Source: Lachnospiraceae bacterium
Lineage (GTDB): Bacteria; Bacillota; Clostridia; Lachnospirales; Lachnospiraceae
DNA length: 64,000 bases
Assembly (NCBI GenBank): GCA_029054245.1
Contig: JAIDFQ010000006.1
Coordinates: forward strand, 102,961-166,960
Reading direction: 5' to 3'
The notes beneath the pieces are model-generated. The model ran no database searches and was not told the DNA's origin. It saw nothing but the letters and a program-made list of their open reading frames with translations. The translations under genes were made by a program, and so were the position numbers. Below are positions 1 to 8,769 of the stretch, piece after piece (the first letter of the stretch is position 1; every line of letters begins with the position of its first letter).

Positions 1-1441
1 ATTTCTCAATGGAACTCTCCGTATGTACCTTGGACGAGCCTGTAGCGCCGCCGCAGCCGTCGCGTCCTGTTCTTCCGCCCAAAAGAACAATGATATCATC
101 GGGATCAGAATTTTCTCTTATGACATTCTTTCTGGGCGCAGCACCCATAACAGCGCCAATCTCCATACGCTTCGCAACGTAGTCAGGATGATAGATTTCC
201 TTTACATAACCAGTTGCAAGACCAATCTGATTTCCATAAGAGGAATAACCAGCAGCTGCCCCTCTTACCAGCTTTTTCTGGGAAAGCTTGCCCTTTAATG
301 TTTCGGCAACCGGAATCGTAGGGTCTGCCGCTCCTGTCACGCGCATTGCCTGGTAAACATAGCCCCTCCCTGACAGGGGATCTCTGATGGCGCCTCCAAG
401 ACAAGTTGCCGCGCCGCCGAAAGGCTCTATCTCCGTAGGATGGTTATGGGTCTCATTTTTAAAGAACACAAGCCACTCTTCCGTCACAGGACCATCACCG
501 TAATCCATTTCTACCGGCACCACCACTGAGCAGGCATTGATCTCGTCAGACTCCTCCATATCCTGCAGCTTTCCGTCCTTTTTCAACTTCCTCATTGCCA
601 TCAGCGCTAAATCCATCAGACACACGAACTTATCTTCTCTGCCCGCAAAGATTTCGCTTCTGGTATCTAAGTAACTTTGATAGGTGGTCTCAAGAGGTAC
701 CCTATAATAACCTTCCTTGAATTCAATATTCTTCAGCTCTGTGGAGAAAGTGGTATGACGGCAGTGGTCAGACCAATAAGTATCCAATACACGGATTTCC
801 GTCATGGTCGGATCCCTGTGCTCTTCCTTCTTGAAATAATTCTGAATGTGCTGAAAATCCTTAAAGGTCATTGCCAGCTCCAGACGTTCATACAGACTCC
901 GAAGCGTATCTTCCTCCATATCCTGAAAGCCGTCAAAGACGATTATGTCCTCCGGTTCCTCATATTCCGTTATCAGCGTATCTGGTTTATCCAACGCTGT
1001 TTCTCTAGAATCTACTGGATTGATGCAATAGGCTTTTATCTTCTCAAATTCTTCCGGGGAAACCTCACCCATGATCAGATAAGTAATTGCCGTTTTTATA
1101 ACCGCTTCCTCATCTTCCTTGAGAAACTTTACGCACTGCATAGCGGAATCTGCCCGCTGGTCGAACTGCCCTGGCAAAAATTCTACGCTAAATACTTTGC
1201 CATCCGCCGGAATTTCGATTGTTTCCCTATAAAGAATGTCTACAGGCGGTTCTGAAAACACGCTGTTTACTGCGCGTTCAAAGGTTTCCTCTGAAAGATT
1301 CTCCACATCATAGCGGATTAGTACGCGCACATCCTTAACACCCGAAATCCCCAGATAACTGCCGATTTCTTCTTTCAGTTCCTTTGCCTTTACTGCAAAG
1401 GGAGCTTTCTTTTCTACATAGATACGTTTTACGTTTCCCAT
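1..1441 (-). CDS. purL: Phosphoribosylformylglycinamidine synthase, 3' truncated by window edge
   Basis: Catalyses the ATP- and glutamine-dependent conversion of FGAR to FGAM in purine synthesis, in the cytoplasm. I translated the minus strand by hand: about 480 residues are visible and the frame stays open to base 1, so the C-terminal part (second synthase half and glutaminase) lies outside the window. Recognisable motifs are TYWSDHCRHTTFS, FFKNETHNHPTEIEPFGG (phosphate and Mg binding) and GGRTGRDGCGGATGSS, which are those of the long PurL form. The start MGNVKRIYVEKK matches the usual N-terminus. Two in-frame ATGs lie 12 and 15 bases upstream, but a GGAGG at 1457-1461 touches the first of them, so the exact start is uncertain. 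It has its own promoter and is separated from the purEMND cluster at 27-31 kb. Confidence 0.93.
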   Translation of the reverse strand, partial: MGNVKRIYVEKKAPFAVKAKELKEEIGSYLGISGVKDVRVLIRYDVENLSEETFERAVNSVFSEPPVDILYRETIEIPADGKVFSVEFLPGQFDQRADSAMQCVKFLKEDEEAVIKTAITYLIMGEVSPEEFEKIKAYCINPVDSRETALDKPDTLITEYEEPEDIIVFDGFQDMEEDTLRSLYERLELAMTFKDFQHIQNYFKKEEHRDPTMTEIRVLDTYWSDHCRHTTFSTELKNIEFKEGYYRVPLETTYQSYLDTRSEIFAGREDKFVCLMDLALMAMRKLKKDGKLQDMEESDEINACSVVVPVEMDYGDGPVTEEWLVFFKNETHNHPTEIEPFGGAATCLGGAIRDPLSGRGYVYQAMRVTGAADPTIPVAETLKGKLSQKKLVRGAAAGYSSYGNQIGLATGYVKEIYHPDYVAKRMEIGAVMGAAPRKNVIRENSDPDDIIVLLGGRTGRDGCGGATGSSKVHTESSIEK

Positions 1442-1498
1442 GGTGAGATTCATCATCCTCCGTTTTTGTTTGTTATTTGTGTTTGCTGCAATACTTTT

Positions 1499-1526
1499 AT
1501 TATACCGAATCTACTGCAATTTGCAA
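1499..1526 (-). promoter_or_regulatory. Promoter of purL
   Basis: On the minus strand TTGCAA (1526-1521) and a perfect TATAAT (1504-1499) are separated by 16 bases and lie about 45 bases upstream of purL. The -35 box overlaps the end of the upstream LacI-family gene. No riboswitch fits in the short leader. Confidence 0.6.
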
Positions 1527-2530
1527 GTGCTATGTCCTTGCCTTAAAACGGGCAGCGTGGTATAACTCTGCACCAGAAGCATGGGATTTTCCATTTTGCG
1601 AAGCAGCATCACCGCCGCCTGCACGCCCAGTTCATACACATCAATGTCAATAATGGTTGGTTTCGGTTCGATCAGAGCTGAATAAGGATAACTGTCAAAG
1701 GTAAGAAATGCTGTTCTTTCAGGTATCTTCCATCCATATTCAGAAAGTGCCTTGACCACCCCAAGGGCAAGGGCATTGTTTTCGCACACAATTGCCCTTG
1801 GCGGCTCCTTTAAGTCAAGCAGTTCCTTCGTCTGTCTGTAAGCATCCTCCCTGCTTGCGTCTGTGTGACGGATGTAATCATCCGGTATCCGATACCCATA
1901 CTCATACATGCCCCCAAGAAAACCGTTGAGCCGCTGCATGGAGATATGATTGGAAGCGCTCTCCGCCACAAAAGCAACCTTTTCATAATGACACTCCAGC
2001 ATGTGCTGGGCGGCAAATTCACCTGCCAGGCCATTATTGATATCAATCCAGCATATCCTGCTTCCCGGTCCGGGATGTCCGATATAAATATGTGGGAACT
2101 TCGTTTCCAGCAGGATTTTTGCCATTCCAGGAATTGTGCAGGAGCCGTGTATTAAAATGCCATCAGCAATCCTGCTGGATATCAGATCCCTAAAGTAATC
2201 TCCGCCAGCGCCCTCGCCGGGTACGTCTTCCAGCATCAAGGTATAGCCGCAGCGGGACAGTTCCCTGCGCACGCCGCACAAGATATCGAACATATGGGGA
2301 TTATGATAGGCCTCCTCCTTTTGTAGATTGGAAAGAAAGATAATATTCCGGGTCCTGCCCCTTGCAAAGCTTACAGCTCTTGCATTGGGGGTATAATGAA
2401 GCTTCTCAATCGCTTCCCTGACACGGGCGCTTGTTTCCGGCGAAATAGAACTCCAATGGTTCAAAACCTTCGATACGGTAGATGTAGAAACACCTGCTTC
2501 CACTGCAACATCACGGATGGTAACAGCCAT
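1511..2530 (-). CDS. LacI-family transcriptional regulator
   Basis: DNA-binding sugar-responsive regulator of about 339 residues. The N-terminus MAVTIRDVAVEAGVSTSTVS is a LacI helix-turn-helix followed by the hinge helix (KVLNHWSSISPET), then a periplasmic-binding-protein-like ligand domain ending in a typical TFDSYPYSALIEP ... TIIDIDVYELG segment. The frame is open further upstream, but the ATG at 2530 is preceded by GGAGG at 7 bases and begins exactly at the HTH, so it is preferred. It is divergent from the maltodextrin ABC operon that starts at 2747 and is its most likely local regulator. The ligand is inferred to be a malto-oligosaccharide from context only. Confidence 0.9.
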   Translation of the reverse strand: MAVTIRDVAVEAGVSTSTVSKVLNHWSSISPETSARVREAIEKLHYTPNARAVSFARGRTRNIIFLSNLQKEEAYHNPHMFDILCGVRRELSRCGYTLMLEDVPGEGAGGDYFRDLISSRIADGILIHGSCTIPGMAKILLETKFPHIYIGHPGPGSRICWIDINNGLAGEFAAQHMLECHYEKVAFVAESASNHISMQRLNGFLGGMYEYGYRIPDDYIRHTDASREDAYRQTKELLDLKEPPRAIVCENNALALGVVKALSEYGWKIPERTAFLTFDSYPYSALIEPKPTIIDIDVYELGVQAAVMLLRKMENPMLLVQSYTTLPVLRQGHSTCKLQ

Positions 2531-2592
2531 AAAATATCCTCCATTCCTGCCTGACCCATGTAATTGGGCAAAACACATAAATTTGCAATAAT

Positions 2593-2619
2593 AGTATAGC
2601 ATTTTCCTAACAAAGTCAA
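2593..2619 (-). promoter_or_regulatory. Possible promoter of the LacI-family gene
   Basis: Minus-strand TTGACT (2619-2614) and TATACT (2598-2593) are 15 bases apart. A TTGTTG 3 bases further upstream gives an 18-base spacer and may be the real -35. The distance to the ATG at 2530 is suitable. Confidence 0.45.
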
Positions 2620-2713
2620 CAAAAAATACAGAAACCACATAGAAAAAACCTCATTAAAATGGTATAAATGACATATGCAAAAGACGTACGCCGCTATTAT
2701 ATCCATATTTTAG

Positions 2714-2725
2714 GAAAACATTTTC
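2714..2725. promoter_or_regulatory. Candidate LacI/CcpA-type operator
   Basis: GAAAACATTTTC is a near-perfect inverted repeat just upstream of the ribosome binding site of the binding-protein gene at 2747. The surrounding 14 bases match a cre-like consensus TGAAAACGTTTTCA at 12 positions, so either the divergent LacI-family protein or CcpA could bind it. Assignment is inference. Confidence 0.45.
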
Positions 2726-2746
2726 ACAAAAAAAGGAGGAAGTACT

Positions 2747-4066
2747 ATGAAAAAGAAATCCATATTAAAGAAATTAAGCCTGCTCACGGCATGCGCCCTG
2801 ACGTTAGGATCCCTTTTCGGCTGTAGCCAAAATACCGCCGCAGAAGAGAGTTCTCAACCCACAAGTACATCTGGGGAAACTTCTGCCGATGATAATCAAA
2901 CGACATCAGCGGAAAATCAAACCTCCGAGCAGGAATCTATTGTCGTAACCGCTTGGCACGACAACGATGAAGCCATGATGAATGCCCTCGCAGAAGTGGT
3001 CAACAAGGCGCTTGCGGAAGAAAACATTACCCTCCGCTTTGAGAAAAAAAGCGATGTGGCAGGACAGATCCGTCTATACGGAACAGACGCTGCAAACGGC
3101 CCCGATCTATACCTCTTTGCTCACGATTCCCTCGGCGGTTTTGCTGAAATGGGGATTTTGGAGCCGGTAGAAAATCTGATTGACCCTGCCAAAGAAGCAG
3201 ACCTTCTTCCCATGACTTTAGAAGCTGCCACTTATAAAGATGTGCAATACCTGATGCCAGTCTACTATGAAACCCTGCTATTCATGTACAATAAGGATCT
3301 GTGGGAAGGCGAGCTTCCTTCCACAACGGATGAGCTTTATGATTATATGACCGCTCATACGGACACTGCTGCTGGAACCTACGCACTCGTCAACCAGCAT
3401 TCGACTTCTTACAATGTTGCTCCCTTTATCAACGGTTTCGGCGGCTATATTATTGACAAAGACGCTAACCCCGGACTGGACACACAGGAAATGAAGGATG
3501 CCATCACCTATAACAGCAAATTTGCCGCTTTACAGGCTGACGGGGATTACAACACGGTAACGACCTTATTCAATGAAGGGAAAGCCGCTGCTATCATAGG
3601 CGGTCCCTGGCTGATTTCCGGCATCCATGATGCAGGCATCAATCTGGGTATCAAATCCTTAAGTGATTTTACACTTCCTAACGGAAATGTGATGATGCCT
3701 TATTCCGGTGTACAATGTCTAGGCGTTTTAAAGGTTGCTGCCCAGACCAAGAAAGAGGCAATTGCAAAAGTTCTGGAAGTGCTCACGCAGCCTGAAGCAG
3801 GCATTATGCTTGCTCAAAACTTTAACTGCGCTCCCGCAAACAGCAAAGCCTATGAAGATGCGCAGGTTGCTGCAAACGAAATGATTCTTGCTATGGAAAA
3901 AACAGCAATAAACGCCGTTCCCATGCCCAACATCCCCGAAATGAGCGTTATGTGGGGACCTGCTGAATCTCTGCTGGCTGCTGTCAATAAATCTGGTGAA
4001 GACGTAGACAGCGCTGCTTCCAAATATCAGCAGGAAGCGCTGAATGCAATTGCAGATATGCAGTAA
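2747..4066 (+). CDS. Maltodextrin-type ABC transporter substrate-binding lipoprotein
   Basis: Extracellular sugar-binding component of an ABC importer, 439 residues. A signal peptide with lipobox LFGC puts the lipid-modified Cys at residue 26. A Ser/Thr/Glu-rich linker follows to about residue 65, then the family 1 solute-binding fold begins with IVVTAWHDNDE. The C-terminal half has the MalE-like segment GKAAAIIGGPWLISG and an aromatic MWGPAESL near the end. The start is well supported by AAAGGAGGAAGTACT before the ATG. It is the first gene of an operon with two permeases and an intracellular GH13 enzyme, which points to malto-oligosaccharides as substrate. A stem-loop lies between it and the next gene. 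Confidence 0.92.
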   Translation: MKKKSILKKLSLLTACALTLGSLFGCSQNTAAEESSQPTSTSGETSADDNQTTSAENQTSEQESIVVTAWHDNDEAMMNALAEVVNKALAEENITLRFEKKSDVAGQIRLYGTDAANGPDLYLFAHDSLGGFAEMGILEPVENLIDPAKEADLLPMTLEAATYKDVQYLMPVYYETLLFMYNKDLWEGELPSTTDELYDYMTAHTDTAAGTYALVNQHSTSYNVAPFINGFGGYIIDKDANPGLDTQEMKDAITYNSKFAALQADGDYNTVTTLFNEGKAAAIIGGPWLISGIHDAGINLGIKSLSDFTLPNGNVMMPYSGVQCLGVLKVAAQTKKEAIAKVLEVLTQPEAGIMLAQNFNCAPANSKAYEDAQVAANEMILAMEKTAINAVPMPNIPEMSVMWGPAESLLAAVNKSGEDVDSAASKYQQEALNAIADMQ

Positions 4067-4162
4067 TAAATCTGGAACGGTGCTATAAGAGCGTAGTCTC
4101 ATAAAAAGTGAAACTATAAACAGTGGATGATGCGCTTGGCAAACATCCATATAATGATTTAA

Positions 4163-4193
4163 GGCACAGGGGAGGACTTCTCTCTCCTGTGCC
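4163..4193 (+). other. Intercistronic stem-loop between binding protein and permease
   Basis: GGCACAGGGGAG pairs with CTCTCCTGTGCC (12 pairs, one G-U) around a 7-base loop. No T-run follows, so it is more likely an mRNA processing or stability element that lets the binding protein be made in excess over the permeases than a full terminator. The role is inferred from other mal operons. Confidence 0.6.
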
Positions 4194-4216
4194 CCAACCC
4201 TGCAAGAGGTATGATA

Positions 4217-5116
4217 ATGGAAAATACAAAGAAAAAATGGCTTCCCTGGATATACTGTCTTCCAGCTTTTGTCTTAATCGGCGCTATCGTACTGTTTCCG
4301 ATTTTGTATACCGGATATATTTCCTTTACCAATATGAATCTTTATCATTGGCAGGATTATACCTTTATCGGAATGGACAATTACATACGCGCCTTGGGAA
4401 AAGTAAATTCTGGCTTTCTTTCGGCGCTTGCCACCACCCTTCTATGGACAATCGTCAATATGATATTGGATGTGGGAATTGCCTACATACTGGCTGTGGG
4501 ACTGAATACAGAAGGACTGCGGGCTAGACGGATTTACAAAACACTTCTGGTCTTTCCCTGGGCAATGCCTGCCTATGTATCTATTCTCGTCTGGAGGGTA
4601 GGGATGTTTAATACAGAATTTGGACTTCTGAATAAGATTGTGACAGCCTTAGGATTCGATAAGGTGGATTTCCTTTCCCGGAATGTTCCTGCCTTTTTAT
4701 CCTGCATGGTCTTGAATCTCTGGATGTCTCTGCCTTACATGGTTGTCATGATCGACGGCGGGTTATCGAGTATTGACAAAAGCATGTATGAGAGCGCTGT
4801 CTTAGATGGGGCAAGTTCATGGCAGAAGAGTTTTTATATCACCATCCCCTCCCTAAAAAAGATCATGGCGCCTATCGTCATCATGACCACCTTCACCATG
4901 TTCAAACAGTTTGACATCCTGTATCTTCTCACTATGCAAAAAGGCGCCGTGTCGGGCTCCACCTTACAGACCATCATCACTTATGCCCACCAGAACGCCT
5001 TCGTATCAAACAATTATGGCTTATCATCAGCAGTGTCCATGGTAATCTTTGTCATTATCATCTTATTCTCTCTGTGGACGAACACCGCTGCCGTGCCGGA
5101 AAGGAAGGGCAAATGA
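4217..5116 (+). CDS. ABC sugar permease, MalF-like
   Basis: Inner-membrane subunit of the maltodextrin importer, about 299 residues with roughly six hydrophobic segments. The first is at about residues 11-30 (WIYCLPAFVLIGAIVLFPIL). The cytoplasmic EAA loop that docks the ATPase is ESAVLDGASSWQKSF followed by YITIP, here with ESA in place of the usual EAA. I prefer the ATG at 4217 over the one at 4211 because GAGG at 4206-4209 is then 7 bases away. The stop overlaps the next start as ATGA, implying translational coupling with the MalG-like partner. Confidence 0.9.
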   Translation: MENTKKKWLPWIYCLPAFVLIGAIVLFPILYTGYISFTNMNLYHWQDYTFIGMDNYIRALGKVNSGFLSALATTLLWTIVNMILDVGIAYILAVGLNTEGLRARRIYKTLLVFPWAMPAYVSILVWRVGMFNTEFGLLNKIVTALGFDKVDFLSRNVPAFLSCMVLNLWMSLPYMVVMIDGGLSSIDKSMYESAVLDGASSWQKSFYITIPSLKKIMAPIVIMTTFTMFKQFDILYLLTMQKGAVSGSTLQTIITYAHQNAFVSNNYGLSSAVSMVIFVIIILFSLWTNTAAVPERKGK

Positions 5117-5946
5117 ACCAAACGATAAAAAAGAAGCTCCATCTCCTACTTTTAAATCTATTTTTTTCCTGCATATGCCTGCTTTCGCTTGTACCAATCC
5201 TCTACGTACTCCTTTTATCCATAAGCAGCGGAGGCGGTGCACTGCTCACCGGTTCTTTCGGCTCTCTGACACTGGAAAATTACCGCAAGATCATTGTGGA
5301 AGAACCCTTCCTTAAATGGCTTCTCAATTCTGTCATATTAAGTGTAGGCACTATGCTCCTTGCAATGGGCACAAGCGTCAGTGCATCTTATGCGTTTTCC
5401 AGATTTCATTTCAGGGGAAAAAACAAAGCCATGCATCTTCTGCTCCTGCTGAATGCATTCCCCCAGATTTTATCCATGTTCGCCATCTTCCGTCTTTTCA
5501 GGCTGATGAATCTTTTAGATTCCCATATGGGACTGATCTTCATTTACGCGGGAAGCATGTGCATTTTCGGAATATGGAACTTGAAGGGCTATTTTGACTC
5601 CATTCCGATTGAAATCGAGGAGGCTGCCAAGATTGACGGTTCCGGAAACCTACAGTTGATCCTCAAAATCATTATGCCTCTGGCACGTCCTGCCATTATC
5701 GTAACAGGTGTTATGATCTTAATTTTCGTCTGGAACGAATACCTGTTCGCCACCACCTTTATGCTTCGAGAAGAAAGCTATACGCTCTCAGGCGGTCTCT
5801 ATCAGCTCCAGGCAAACGATTACAGCCGAAGCTGGCCCCTGTTTTCTGCCGCTGCGATCTTGGTTTCTGTACCGATCCTGATCATCTTCTTCTGTATTCA
5901 GAAACACATGGTATCCGGTCTGACCGCTGGCGGCGTAAAAGGATAA
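5113..5946 (+). CDS. ABC sugar permease, MalG-like
   Basis: Second membrane subunit of the importer, about 277 residues. Six hydrophobic segments are visible, with the EAA loop EEAAKIDGSGNLQLILKIIM and the C-terminal GGVKG seen in MalG-type permeases. The frame extends upstream, but the ATG at 5113 overlaps the MalF stop by ATGA and follows AAGGAAGGG, so it is chosen. No ATPase gene follows; the next gene, 14 bases on, is a GH13 enzyme. The transporter must therefore borrow an MsmX-like ATPase encoded elsewhere (inference). Confidence 0.9.
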   Translation: MNQTIKKKLHLLLLNLFFSCICLLSLVPILYVLLLSISSGGGALLTGSFGSLTLENYRKIIVEEPFLKWLLNSVILSVGTMLLAMGTSVSASYAFSRFHFRGKNKAMHLLLLLNAFPQILSMFAIFRLFRLMNLLDSHMGLIFIYAGSMCIFGIWNLKGYFDSIPIEIEEAAKIDGSGNLQLILKIIMPLARPAIIVTGVMILIFVWNEYLFATTFMLREESYTLSGGLYQLQANDYSRSWPLFSAAAILVSVPILIIFFCIQKHMVSGLTAGGVKG

Positions 5947-5960
5947 GAAAGGAAATTCAA

Positions 5961-7712
5961 ATGAACAAGAGTGCTGTTTTACATATACCAACATCTCAAT
6001 ATGCTTTTCCTATGTCTGAGGACGTCTTTGTCATCCGCCTGCGCGCAGGAAAAGGCGACTTAGACGGCTGCAGGCTGTTTTACGGAGACAGGGCATGCAC
6101 CTCCTCCCCTGTCCGTTTTTCATCCATCTCAATGGAGGTGCGCTTTCAGGATGCATTATACGATTTTTATGAAGTGACCCTGCATCCCTGTCCAAGGCGG
6201 ATCTGTTATTACTTTGAGCTGACCTGCAACGAGGAACAGGTTTACTACTATGGAGGCGCTTTCCATTCGGAACTGCCTGACCTGATACTCGAGGACGGCT
6301 TTGTGGTAGAAGGGAGAAGCGAATATGACCAATATCCCTATATCCTCCGCTCAGAAGTCATAAAGCTTCCCGAATGGTTCCTTCATGCAGTGGTCTACAA
6401 TATCTTTCCTGACAGCTTTGCAGACGGACCTGCCACTTTGTCCGGCAAAATGAAGGAACTCCCCTCACCGGATGGAACTGTAAGCCGTTCCCATCTTGGC
6501 GGCACAATCAAGGGTATATTAGAAAATCTAGATTATATTCAGAGTCTGGGGGCAAACTGTCTGTACCTGAATCCCATTTTCAAAGCGGAGGAGTATCATA
6601 AATATGATATTGTAGATTATTTTCACGTAGACCCCTGTCTTGGAAGTGATGAAGACTTCCTTGCCCTGACGACCCAGCTTCATCAAAGGGGAATGCACAT
6701 CATCATCGACGGTGTATTCAATCATTGCAGCTGGCATTTTCCCATGTTTGAGGATGTAGTTATAAACGGAGAAGCTTCCATCTACAAAGATTGGTTCTAT
6801 GACCTTATCTTCCCAGTCTGCCGCCCGGAAGCAGAGGCGGAAGCACCCTCCTACGCCTGTTTCGCCTACGAGCGCAAAATGCCCAAACTCAACACTTCTA
6901 ACCCCCAGGTTCAGGAATATTTTGCCCATGTGGGACAATATTGGATTGAAAAATTCCATGTAGACGGATGGCGTCTGGATGTGGCAAACGAAGTAGACAA
7001 GAATTTTTGGCGCAGATTCAGAGCGTCCGTGCGTCAGGCAAACCCTGAAGCGGTATTAATCGGCGAGGTATGGGAAAATGCAGAAGTATGGCTTAAGGGC
7101 GATATGTTTGATTCGGTCATGAACTATGATTTCAGAAAACACTGCCGTGACTTCTTTGCACAAAAGAAAACCGATGCAGGCACGTTTGCCTTTGCCATGA
7201 CAGATATGCTCTTAAGATATCCCTTCCAGGTCAGCTGCGGACAGCTGAATCTCCTAGATAGTCACGATGTATCCCGCTTCTACAGTCTGTGTGGAAAGGA
7301 CGATGATGCCTGGCAGGCGGCTTTCCTATGCCTTTGCCTGATGCCCGGGGTCCCAAGCATTTTTTACGGCGATGAAAAACGGATTTCTGGATTTAAGGAG
7401 AATGAATACCGCAAACAAATGCCCTGGCACGAAGCCCATGAGGATTTAAATGCCTTTGTGCAAAACGTCATCCGCATACGAAAGGAATGGATCTCACCTA
7501 TGGATGAATGGACAGTGCTGCATACCGATAAGACCGCAGATTTCCTCGTCTTTGAACGCGCAGGGAAACACCGCATCCGTGTCCTGATCCATATGGGTGA
7601 AACGCCTGTTGATCTTTGGCATTTTTGTGAAAATGGCACGGTTCTACTTGCAAATAATGCAACCAAGACCAGCCTTGCTAAAAATGGTTATTTGGTTCTG
7701 CTGATGCCATAA
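5961..7712 (+). CDS. Intracellular GH13 neopullulanase / cyclomaltodextrinase-like hydrolase
   Basis: Hydrolyses alpha-1,4 (possibly alpha-1,6) bonds of imported maltodextrins; 583 residues. No signal peptide, so cytoplasmic. Residues 1-130 form an N-terminal beta domain like that of the neopullulanase group. The barrel follows with HLGGTIKGILENLDYIQSLG and the conserved regions DGVFNH (250-255), DGWRLDVANE with nucleophile Asp340, GEVWENA with acid Glu369, and LLDSHDVSRF with Asp436. The size and the HLGG entry fit GH13 subfamily 20. It is the last gene of the ABC operon, consistent with degradation of the transported oligosaccharide. Exact specificity cannot be read from the sequence. Confidence 0.9.
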   Translation: MNKSAVLHIPTSQYAFPMSEDVFVIRLRAGKGDLDGCRLFYGDRACTSSPVRFSSISMEVRFQDALYDFYEVTLHPCPRRICYYFELTCNEEQVYYYGGAFHSELPDLILEDGFVVEGRSEYDQYPYILRSEVIKLPEWFLHAVVYNIFPDSFADGPATLSGKMKELPSPDGTVSRSHLGGTIKGILENLDYIQSLGANCLYLNPIFKAEEYHKYDIVDYFHVDPCLGSDEDFLALTTQLHQRGMHIIIDGVFNHCSWHFPMFEDVVINGEASIYKDWFYDLIFPVCRPEAEAEAPSYACFAYERKMPKLNTSNPQVQEYFAHVGQYWIEKFHVDGWRLDVANEVDKNFWRRFRASVRQANPEAVLIGEVWENAEVWLKGDMFDSVMNYDFRKHCRDFFAQKKTDAGTFAFAMTDMLLRYPFQVSCGQLNLLDSHDVSRFYSLCGKDDDAWQAAFLCLCLMPGVPSIFYGDEKRISGFKENEYRKQMPWHEAHEDLNAFVQNVIRIRKEWISPMDEWTVLHTDKTADFLVFERAGKHRIRVLIHMGETPVDLWHFCENGTVLLANNATKTSLAKNGYLVLLMP

Positions 7713-7750
7713 ACCTGAGAAAACACTTTAAGCAACATTCCCCATATAAA

Positions 7751-7785
7751 AAACGGCACCCGCCTTAAGCTTGGCGGGCGCCGTT
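7751..7785 (-). terminator. Rho-independent terminator, convergent gene ends
   Basis: AACGGC-A-CCCGCC pairs with GGCGGG-C-GCCGTT with one A/C mismatch. Read on the minus strand the stem is followed by a run of six T, so it ends the operon that finishes at 7784. It may also slow the plus-strand transcript from 7712. Confidence 0.8.
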
Positions 7786-8719
7786 ATTGATGAAGTCTGT
7801 GTATCAGCCGATATGCCATTTCCCCCTGCGTAATCAGCGCTTCCGTGTGGGCAAAAAATACAATCCCGGACGTTGGAGCAATAATCGCTTCTTTAATGAA
7901 TCCCTCATAAGGATCTCTGATTTCTGCTATAGGATATCCATACCGCACATATTCTCCCGGCTTTACAAGTCCTCTGAAGATTCCTCCCTTTCCTACATAC
8001 ACATCCGTCAAATCATCTTCCATAAGGACATGACTGATGAATCCGCTGTGACTCTCATACCGTATGATTCCCATTCGGGTCAAGAAACGTAGCACAGCCG
8101 AAAGTGCCTGTCTGGCATTTTCATCATCAATTGTGTCATTTCGGTTCGTATACAGGGAAAATGCTGCCGTCATCTCGTCCTGCCAGTTATAATTCAATGT
8201 TTTGGTATCCAGAGGGCTTGGCTTTCTTACCACCACATAGGGTAATCCGAACAAGTTTGCCAAAGAAGTATTCTGATACCCCGTCTCCATCATTCTTACG
8301 TGAGGAACAAACTCTCCTGTCATATAAAAGCTGGTCAGCTGAATACCATACGTATATTCCTTTACTCTGTCAAAGATTTCAAATGCGATCCGGTCCGTTG
8401 TATCTCCGTCATTTCTACCCGGGAAATCTCTGTTGATATCTACATCCTCCACGCCAAAGAACCGTCTGCCTATATTCAATCCTATACCATTTATCACTGG
8501 AATGACCAATATGCTCTTTCCTGCATTGATGCAGCCATTCATCTCCAATTCCTTCAATTCCCGGATCAACTGGGAGCAGATATACATCTGCTGAATCTCA
8601 TTTCCCCTGATTGCACCTAATATACAGGCTGTCGGATCTCCTTTTCCAAACCGAAATCCCTGTATTACCATATCTTCCCTATAAGGAAAATGTACCCTGT
8701 AAATTTCTTCTTTATGCAT
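7784..8719 (-). CDS. AstE/aspartoacylase-like protein, predicted inactive paralogue
   Basis: About 311 residues with the fold of zinc-dependent succinylglutamate desuccinylase/aspartoacylase (M14-related). It is clearly paralogous to the gene just upstream at 8770. The substrate-binding Arg is kept (DINRDFPG, Arg97), but aligned to the paralogue the first zinc His is Arg38 (AIRGNE, only Glu41 left), the second zinc His is Thr129, and the general-base Glu is Tyr190. It is therefore predicted not to be catalytic; a regulatory or partner role is possible. The C-terminal lipoyl-like beta domain (GGIFRGLVKPGEYVRYG) is intact. The ATG at 8719 has GAGG at 7 bases; an upstream GTG has no such site. 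Last gene of a four-gene operon. Confidence 0.82.
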   Translation of the reverse strand: MHKEEIYRVHFPYREDMVIQGFRFGKGDPTACILGAIRGNEIQQMYICSQLIRELKELEMNGCINAGKSILVIPVINGIGLNIGRRFFGVEDVDINRDFPGRNDGDTTDRIAFEIFDRVKEYTYGIQLTSFYMTGEFVPHVRMMETGYQNTSLANLFGLPYVVVRKPSPLDTKTLNYNWQDEMTAAFSLYTNRNDTIDDENARQALSAVLRFLTRMGIIRYESHSGFISHVLMEDDLTDVYVGKGGIFRGLVKPGEYVRYGYPIAEIRDPYEGFIKEAIIAPTSGIVFFAHTEALITQGEMAYRLIHRLHQ

Positions 8720-8769
8720 TCCAATACCTCTTGCCGCTGCCGTCACATGTTATCTGCATGTGATTCTTA

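Noticed and set aside
677..1255. Plus-strand frame of 192 residues at the left end
   Set aside because: It lies antisense to purL, which is certain from its motifs.
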